Shown here: piece after piece, positions 22,953 through 27,551 of the stretch
Layout of the letters: each line of letters opens with the position of its first letter
How positions within the stretch are numbered: the stretch's first letter is position 1
Source of the DNA: a virus
Virus record (IMG/VR): IMGVR_UViG_3300044953_000093
Location: 1-27,551 of that record
Length of the DNA stretch: 27,551 nt
Direction: 5' to 3' (one strand)
The notes under the pieces: model-generated
The model's database searches: none
What the model was told of the DNA's origin: nothing
Seen by the model: the letters and a program-made list of their open reading frames with translations, nothing else
Made by a program: the position numbers and the translations under genes

Positions 22953-24101
22953 ATGAAAAAGAAAACACATGTTACGCAGAATGATTCCCCACAAAGAGAC
23001 GAATTAGTTGAATTGTTGGCGAATGAATTGAATAAAGCAAATAAAGACGGTGGAAAAATTGCTTATTTCTTAGATGAACAAGAAAACCCTGCCGAAATTA
23101 GTGACTGGATTAGCACAGGTTCTTCTATTCTTGATTTGGCAATTAGTAACCGTCCACACGGTGGATTACCAGTCGGTAAAATGGTAGAATTAAACGGTTT
23201 GGAAGGAACCGGTAAGAGTCTAGTATCCGCACATATTTGTGCTGAAACTCAACGTAAGGGTGGGATCGCAGTTGTATTAGATACCGAAAACGCTGCCGCT
23301 CCAGAATTCTGGAAAAGCTTAGGTGTAGATTTAAAGAATCTTCTATATGTCCAAATTGACACTGTAGAAGATATTTTTGAAAAGATGGAACAAATGATTG
23401 GTATAGTGAGAAAGTCTAACAAGGATCGTATTCTTACGCTCATTGTTGATTCTGTAGCAGCAGCATCAACCAAGACTGAATTGGAAAGTGATCATGGTAA
23501 AGATGGTTATGCGACTGGTAAGAGCATCATTATCAGCAAGGCAATGCGCAAGATTACCATCATGCTTGGTAAGCAAAAGGTTCTCATCGTGTTTACCAAC
23601 CAACTGCGTCAGAATTTGAATGCTATGGCATTCGGAGACAAGTACGTGGTCAGTGGTGGTAAGGCACTTGCTTATCATTGCAGCGTTCGTGTGCGTTTGA
23701 ACAACAATGGCAAGCTCAAGAAAGGTGAATCAATCATCGGAAATGAGTGTAAGGCAGTAGTTGTAAAAAACAGAATGGGTCCGCCGCAGCGACAAGCTAA
23801 CTTTGACATCTACTTTGACAGCGGTATTGCTGATTATAGCAGCTGGATTAAAGTATTGAAGGAAAATAACATCATCAAACAAGGTGGTGCTTATTATACC
23901 TATAAAAAAGACGATGGCAGCGAATGGAAGTTCCAATCCAAGGACTTTGTAGCAACAATGCAGAATGATGTATCTCTCAAAGAAGAAGTTTATTTGAAGA
24001 TCTGTGATTCTGTTATTATGAAATATAAAGATCCTAATAGTCAAATTGTTGATGGCGTTGTAGTTGATACTGACGAAGAATCCGCTAGAAGTGAAGAATG
24101 A
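22953..24101 (+). CDS. uvsX: Recombinase UvsX (RecA family)
   Basis: 382 residues. Walker A is GLEGTGKS (residues 82-89), followed by VVLDTENAAAPEFW with the catalytic Glu region; Walker B is LTLIVDSVAA with Asp166. Later, VFTNQLRQNLNAMAFGDKYV and SGGKALAYHCSVRVRL match the RecA/UvsX L2 and core region. It forms filaments on single strands coated by gp32 and carries out strand invasion for recombination-dependent replication and repair. The acidic ending (TDEESARSEE) is typical. The start follows a T-rich stretch with no Shine-Dalgarno. The stop overlaps the start of the exonuclease gene by four bases. Confidence 0.93.
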   Translation: MKKKTHVTQNDSPQRDELVELLANELNKANKDGGKIAYFLDEQENPAEISDWISTGSSILDLAISNRPHGGLPVGKMVELNGLEGTGKSLVSAHICAETQRKGGIAVVLDTENAAAPEFWKSLGVDLKNLLYVQIDTVEDIFEKMEQMIGIVRKSNKDRILTLIVDSVAAASTKTELESDHGKDGYATGKSIIISKAMRKITIMLGKQKVLIVFTNQLRQNLNAMAFGDKYVVSGGKALAYHCSVRVRLNNNGKLKKGESIIGNECKAVVVKNRMGPPQRQANFDIYFDSGIADYSSWIKVLKENNIIKQGGAYYTYKKDDGSEWKFQSKDFVATMQNDVSLKEEVYLKICDSVIMKYKDPNSQIVDGVVVDTDEESARSEE

Positions 24102-25165
24102 GCAATTTGACTGACAGTGAGAAGAAAAAGTTGTTTAGTCTGTTCAATCATATCAAACCAACTGACCGAATTGAGGGTCTTAATCGGACCCTCGATTCGG
24201 ACGTTCTTATTATAGATTTCATGAATACTTTCATAAGAGCATTCATGGCAAGTCCATCATTAAACGCAAACGGAAACCACACGGGCGGTATTGCCGGATG
24301 TTTAAAGAGCATGGGATATGCAGTTAAATTGTTGAATCCAACAAGAATAATTGTTGTATCTGATGGTAATGGTGGCAGTATGAAACGTCGAAAAATCTAT
24401 CCACAGTATAAAAGTGGCAGAAAAACAAAAATAAGACTGAATAGAACTTATGAAGAGTTAAGTAATCCAGATTCCGAAGAAAAGAATCTAAAGATACAAT
24501 TAATCAAAACTGTAAAGTATTTGGATACGTTACCCGTTACAACAATGGCAATTGACCATATTGAAGCGGATGACACTATCGCATATCTTGCTACTCAATA
24601 TTTCAAAAATAGTAATGTTACTATTATGAGTGCTGATAAAGATTTCTTACAGTTAGCAAATGATAGAGTTAAAATTTGGAGTCCAACCAAAAAGAAATTA
24701 TATGGTTGTGCTGAGATATTGACTGAATACGGTATTAGTTGCAGTAACTTTTTGAACTATCGTATTATGGAAGGCGATGATAGTGATAACATTGATGGTA
24801 TTAATGGTGCTGGGTTAAAGACCATAATCAAATGTTTTCCTATTTTCACTGATGCAAATCAATATTCTCTACAAGAAATATACAATTATAGTGATACACA
24901 TAAAGGTAAATATAAACTATACAATACTATATTAGATAACAAAAACATAATGGAACGTAACTGGCAATTAATACAGTTACATGACACACAGATACAATCG
25001 TTTAGCCAACTCAGAATCAATGAGATTCTTGAGAAACCTCTGACTAAACTTGACAGATACAACTTCAGCAAATTGTTGTTGGAGGATAATATGCAGAATA
25101 ACTTTCCAACTAGCATGATTTGGTTACAAGAAGTATTCGGCAAGGTAAATTCATTTGTGGCGTAA
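24098..25165 (+). CDS. rnh: RNase H / 5'-3' exonuclease (FEN family, T4 rnh-like)
   Basis: 355 residues. The metal-binding sites of the FEN family appear in order: LIIDFMNTFIRAF, VVSDGNGGSMKRRKIYPQYK, IDHIEADDTIAYLA, IMSADKDFLQLA and YRIMEGDDSDNIDGINGAG. The last is the helix-hairpin-helix (H3TH) that grips duplex DNA. The enzyme removes RNA primers and flaps during lagging-strand synthesis. It is coupled to uvsX by ATGA. Length is slightly above that of T4 RNase H (about 305 residues). Confidence 0.9.
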   Translation: MSNLTDSEKKKLFSLFNHIKPTDRIEGLNRTLDSDVLIIDFMNTFIRAFMASPSLNANGNHTGGIAGCLKSMGYAVKLLNPTRIIVVSDGNGGSMKRRKIYPQYKSGRKTKIRLNRTYEELSNPDSEEKNLKIQLIKTVKYLDTLPVTTMAIDHIEADDTIAYLATQYFKNSNVTIMSADKDFLQLANDRVKIWSPTKKKLYGCAEILTEYGISCSNFLNYRIMEGDDSDNIDGINGAGLKTIIKCFPIFTDANQYSLQEIYNYSDTHKGKYKLYNTILDNKNIMERNWQLIQLHDTQIQSFSQLRINEILEKPLTKLDRYNFSKLLLEDNMQNNFPTSMIWLQEVFGKVNSFVA

Positions 25166-25190
25166 AATATTTTTGTATAAAAACAGAATG

Positions 25191-25206
25191 GGTGTAATAT
25201 TATACC
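25191..25206 (+). promoter_or_regulatory. Near-perfect palindrome before the helicase gene
   Basis: GGTGTAATATTATACC reads almost the same on both strands, with one G-T step off. It lies 22 bases before the helicase ATG in the 63-base gap. It could be a protein-binding site or part of a promoter; no good -35/-10 pair is seen around it. Confidence 0.3.
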
Positions 25207-25228
25207 TATAGGATACGTATTAAAAATT

Positions 25229-26617
25229 ATGAGCGAAATATATATTATAGATAATTTAAAGAAGTTTGGACCCGAGTTCCAAACCAAGTGCATCTCTGCA
25301 CTTGTAAGTGATAAAACATTCATTGAACGTATTAGCGATATTATTGAACCGCAATCGTTTGCGACAGATGCACATCAATTTATTGTAAAGGAAACAATAA
25401 ATTATTTCCTACACTATAAGGAACTGCCAACACTGGCAGTATTTAAAGTCAAAGTTGATAGTATTGAAAATGAACTGTTAAAGAAAACAGTCGTGGATCA
25501 ACTTAGACTTGTATATCAGAAGATCACTGATAATGATTTGAAATTTATTAAAGAGCAATTTCTCGAATTCTGTAAGAATCAGAAGTTGAAGAATGCTATT
25601 ATGGAAAGTGTTGATCATTTGAAGAATGGTCAATATGATAAAATTAAACACGTTGTAGATATCGCAATGAAGGCTGGTATGGAACGTAATATCGGTCATG
25701 AATATGATGTGGATATCGAAAAACGTATGAGTATGATGGCTCGTAAAACAACCAAGACCAACTGGACTGAAATTGACACTATTATGGATGGTGGATTGGC
25801 CGCTGGAGAGCTTGGAATTATTACGGCTTGTGCAGGTAGTGGTAAGAGTTGGGTTCTTGCTAAACTTGGTGCAGAAGCAATGAGACAAGGTAAGAATGTA
25901 TTACATTATACTCTTGAGTTAAATGAAAATTATGTGGGTCTACGTTATGACGCATGTTTTACTGGAATTGATTTCCAAAATATTCGTAATAACATTGATA
26001 CCGTAAAGAAAAAGATTTCTGAAGTTCCCGGCAAACTTATCATTAAGTATTTCCCAATCAAAACTGTGTCCGCTCATAGTTTGAAACTTCATGCAGAACG
26101 TATCCAAACCTTGGGAACAAAAGTAGATATGATTGTAGTCGATTATGCTGATATTTTACGTCCATCACAAAGTGAACGTAATAGTAACAGTTATAGTGAG
26201 GCTGGTGGCATCTATGAAGAACTTCGTGGTGTTGCCGGCGAACTTCAGATTCCAATTTGGACTGCAAGTCAAAGCAATAGAGCAGCTATGGATGAAGATA
26301 TTATTCAGGCAAATAACATCTCAGATAGTTATCGTAAAATCATGACTGCTGACTTTGTTATGTCACTTAGTCGTAAAGTAAATGACAAGGTAAGTAATAC
26401 CGCACGATTCCACATCATCAAAAACCGATTTGGCCCTGATGGATTCACATTCCCAAGTAGAATGAATGCCGGTTGTGGTGATATCCAGATATTCGCTGAG
26501 AATAGTAGAGAAGGTGTGGGAATCATCAATGAAATGAATCAAGGCGAAACTCTTGTTAAGAAAATGATGTCTGGAAAATGGAATGCACATATGAATGAGG
26601 AAGAAGATTCCGAATAA
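25229..26617 (+). CDS. gp41: Replicative DNA helicase (T4 gp41-like, DnaB family)
   Basis: 462 residues. The N-terminal helical domain (about 1-150) is of the kind that contacts primase. The RecA-like motor follows: LAAGELGIITACAGSGKSWV with Walker A near 200-207, VLHYTLELNENYVGLRYDAC, Walker B in MIVVDYADILRPS, an IPIWTASQSNRAA segment and MSLSRKVNDKVSNTARFHII with the likely arginine finger. It is a ring helicase that moves 5' to 3' on the lagging-strand template and opens the fork. The ending is acidic (NEEEDSE). A helicase loader (gp59) and primase (gp61) are not in this window. The start ATG follows AAAATT with no Shine-Dalgarno. Confidence 0.92.
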   Translation: MSEIYIIDNLKKFGPEFQTKCISALVSDKTFIERISDIIEPQSFATDAHQFIVKETINYFLHYKELPTLAVFKVKVDSIENELLKKTVVDQLRLVYQKITDNDLKFIKEQFLEFCKNQKLKNAIMESVDHLKNGQYDKIKHVVDIAMKAGMERNIGHEYDVDIEKRMSMMARKTTKTNWTEIDTIMDGGLAAGELGIITACAGSGKSWVLAKLGAEAMRQGKNVLHYTLELNENYVGLRYDACFTGIDFQNIRNNIDTVKKKISEVPGKLIIKYFPIKTVSAHSLKLHAERIQTLGTKVDMIVVDYADILRPSQSERNSNSYSEAGGIYEELRGVAGELQIPIWTASQSNRAAMDEDIIQANNISDSYRKIMTADFVMSLSRKVNDKVSNTARFHIIKNRFGPDGFTFPSRMNAGCGDIQIFAENSREGVGIINEMNQGETLVKKMMSGKWNAHMNEEEDSE

Positions 26618-26631
26618 AATTCATATCATGC

Positions 26632-26698
26632 TATCGGCAAAAACAGTCAAAAAAATTAAAATTTTGAAAATTATTTTTTGAAGTTATTTTTGCCGATA
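26632..26698 (+). promoter_or_regulatory. Long two-part hairpin between helicase and nrdA
   Basis: TATCGGCAAAAA (26632-26643) pairs perfectly with 26687-26698. Inside, TCAAAAAA (26647-26654) pairs with TTTTTTGA (26674-26681), and AATTTT/AAAATT form the tip. The structure reads alike from both strands and no T run follows it on the plus strand. It may be a bidirectional terminator-like or mRNA-stabilising element. Confidence 0.5.
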
Positions 26699-26731
26699 AC
26701 ATAGTTATTTATTACCTATTTTAAAAATTTT

Positions 26732-27551
26732 ATGAACAAAGAGATTTACATTAAAAAAAGAAACGGAAAAGTAGAAAAGTTTAATGCGGATAAAATAAAC
26801 AAAGTTCTACAGTGGGCAACGCAAGACATTAAAGGTGTTAGTTTTGAAGAAGTTGGAATGAATGCACATTTATCATTTTTCGATGGAATGTCATCTTCAG
26901 ATATACACAAATTATTGATTGAAGCGGCTGCCAACTTAATCAGCGAAGATAAACCAAATTATCAATATGTTGCTTCACGATTATTAAATTATCAATTAAG
27001 AAAACAAGTATGGGGAGGCAAAAACCCACCTAAATTGTATGATATTGTAAAAGAAAATGTTGTTAATTTAGTATATGATGAAAACATTTTAGAGTGGTAT
27101 AGTAAACAAGAATTTAATAAATTGGATGAATATCTGAAACATGACCGTGATTTTAATTTCACATATGCTGGTATCAAACAACTGTGTGATAAATATCTTG
27201 TTCAAAATAGATCAACTAAGAAGATATATGAAACTCCGCAGTTTGCATATATGTTGATTGCAATGACTTTCTTTAAAGATTATAAAGAAAATAGATTGGA
27301 ATATATTAAGAAGGCTTATAATTATTTTAGTAAGCATAAGATTAATCTTCCCACCCCAATTATGGCCGGTGTAAGAACTGTAATGAAGAGTTATGCAAGT
27401 TGTTCTCTCTTTACTGTTGATGATACCCTTAAGAGCATTTTTGCTAATAATAGTGCAGTAGGATTTGCTACTGCAAGTCGTTATGGTATTGGTTTGAATC
27501 TATCAAGATTACGTGCCACAAATGCTCCTATTCGTAATGGTGAAGTAATTC
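26732..27551 (+). CDS. nrdA: Ribonucleotide reductase large subunit (class I), 3' end outside window
   Basis: 273 complete codons are seen, to the right edge. Residues 1-90 form an ATP-cone: YIKKRNGKVEKFNADKINKV at the start and a SASDIH-like SSSDIHKLLIEAAANL later. The catalytic domain begins with ETPQFAYMLIAM and continues to INLPTPIMAGVRTVMKSYAS. Next is CSLFTVDD, whose Cys matches the first redox cysteine of NrdA, then SIFANNSAVGFATASRYGIG and GLNLSRLRATNAPIRNGE. It reduces ribonucleotides to deoxyribonucleotides for phage DNA synthesis, with a small subunit (NrdB) expected downstream. No Shine-Dalgarno; the ATG follows AAAAATTTT. The long hairpin before it may control its transcript. Confidence 0.93.
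   Translation, partial: MNKEIYIKKRNGKVEKFNADKINKVLQWATQDIKGVSFEEVGMNAHLSFFDGMSSSDIHKLLIEAAANLISEDKPNYQYVASRLLNYQLRKQVWGGKNPPKLYDIVKENVVNLVYDENILEWYSKQEFNKLDEYLKHDRDFNFTYAGIKQLCDKYLVQNRSTKKIYETPQFAYMLIAMTFFKDYKENRLEYIKKAYNYFSKHKINLPTPIMAGVRTVMKSYASCSLFTVDDTLKSIFANNSAVGFATASRYGIGLNLSRLRATNAPIRNGEVI

Noticed and set aside
1-27551. tRNA genes
   Set aside because: I looked in the intergenic gaps for cloverleaf-like sequence and saw none; all gaps are short and AT-rich.

Overview
The window is an AT-rich stretch of a tailed, T4-like (myovirus-type) bacteriophage genome. The lineage is shown by a 163-residue tail tube protein (gp19 type), a gp26-type baseplate protein, a 949-residue tape measure protein, a LysM-like gp53-type wedge protein, and a T4-style replication block of gp32-like SSB, UvsX, RNase H/FEN exonuclease, gp41-like helicase and NrdA. 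The glycine/serine/threonine-rich fibre repeats and the small hypothetical genes look like those of environmental (marine or freshwater) T4-like phages. The host cannot be fixed from the sequence. Most starts lack a clear Shine-Dalgarno and follow an A/T-rich stretch, often AATT just before ATG; a few, such as the tail tube gene, have strong ones.

Layout. 1-2700: a large tail fibre running in from the left edge and a shortened second fibre-like gene. 2806-3462 (minus): a glycosyltransferase-like gene. 3534-4014: two small genes closed by a clear terminator. 4224-5533: a translationally coupled HAD phosphatase and nucleotidyltransferase. 5519-7027 (minus): an intact Vsr-like homing endonuclease. 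7161-7652: the tail tube gene with its own strong RBS and terminator. 7761-8472: a wreck of selfish DNA, in which a second homing endonuclease appears to be split by a degraded IS200/IS605-type element carrying the C-terminal half of TnpB. 8469-18375: the baseplate and tail module (small coiled coil, gp26-like, overlapping small chaperone-like ORF at a T7 run, tape measure, tube-initiator-like protein, gp53-like, hub-like, small structural protein). 18412-19764: a short divergent family A DNA polymerase behind a near-consensus sigma70 promoter. 19811-21964: three phage genes of unknown function, the first with an internal-protein-like N-terminus and a possible PD-(D/E)XK nuclease core. 22074-27551: gp32, uvsX, rnh, gp41 and the start of nrdA.

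How it fits together. The left and middle parts build the fibre, tail tube and baseplate. The right part makes nucleotides, unwinds, coats, recombines and repairs DNA. The polymerase and the three unknown genes sit between the two blocks. The most unusual points are the nested endonuclease/TnpB wreck next to the tail tube gene, the putative frameshift site before the tape measure gene, N-termini resembling T4 capsid-targeting peptides on two enzyme-like proteins, and a small family A polymerase whose promoter sits almost on its start codon.
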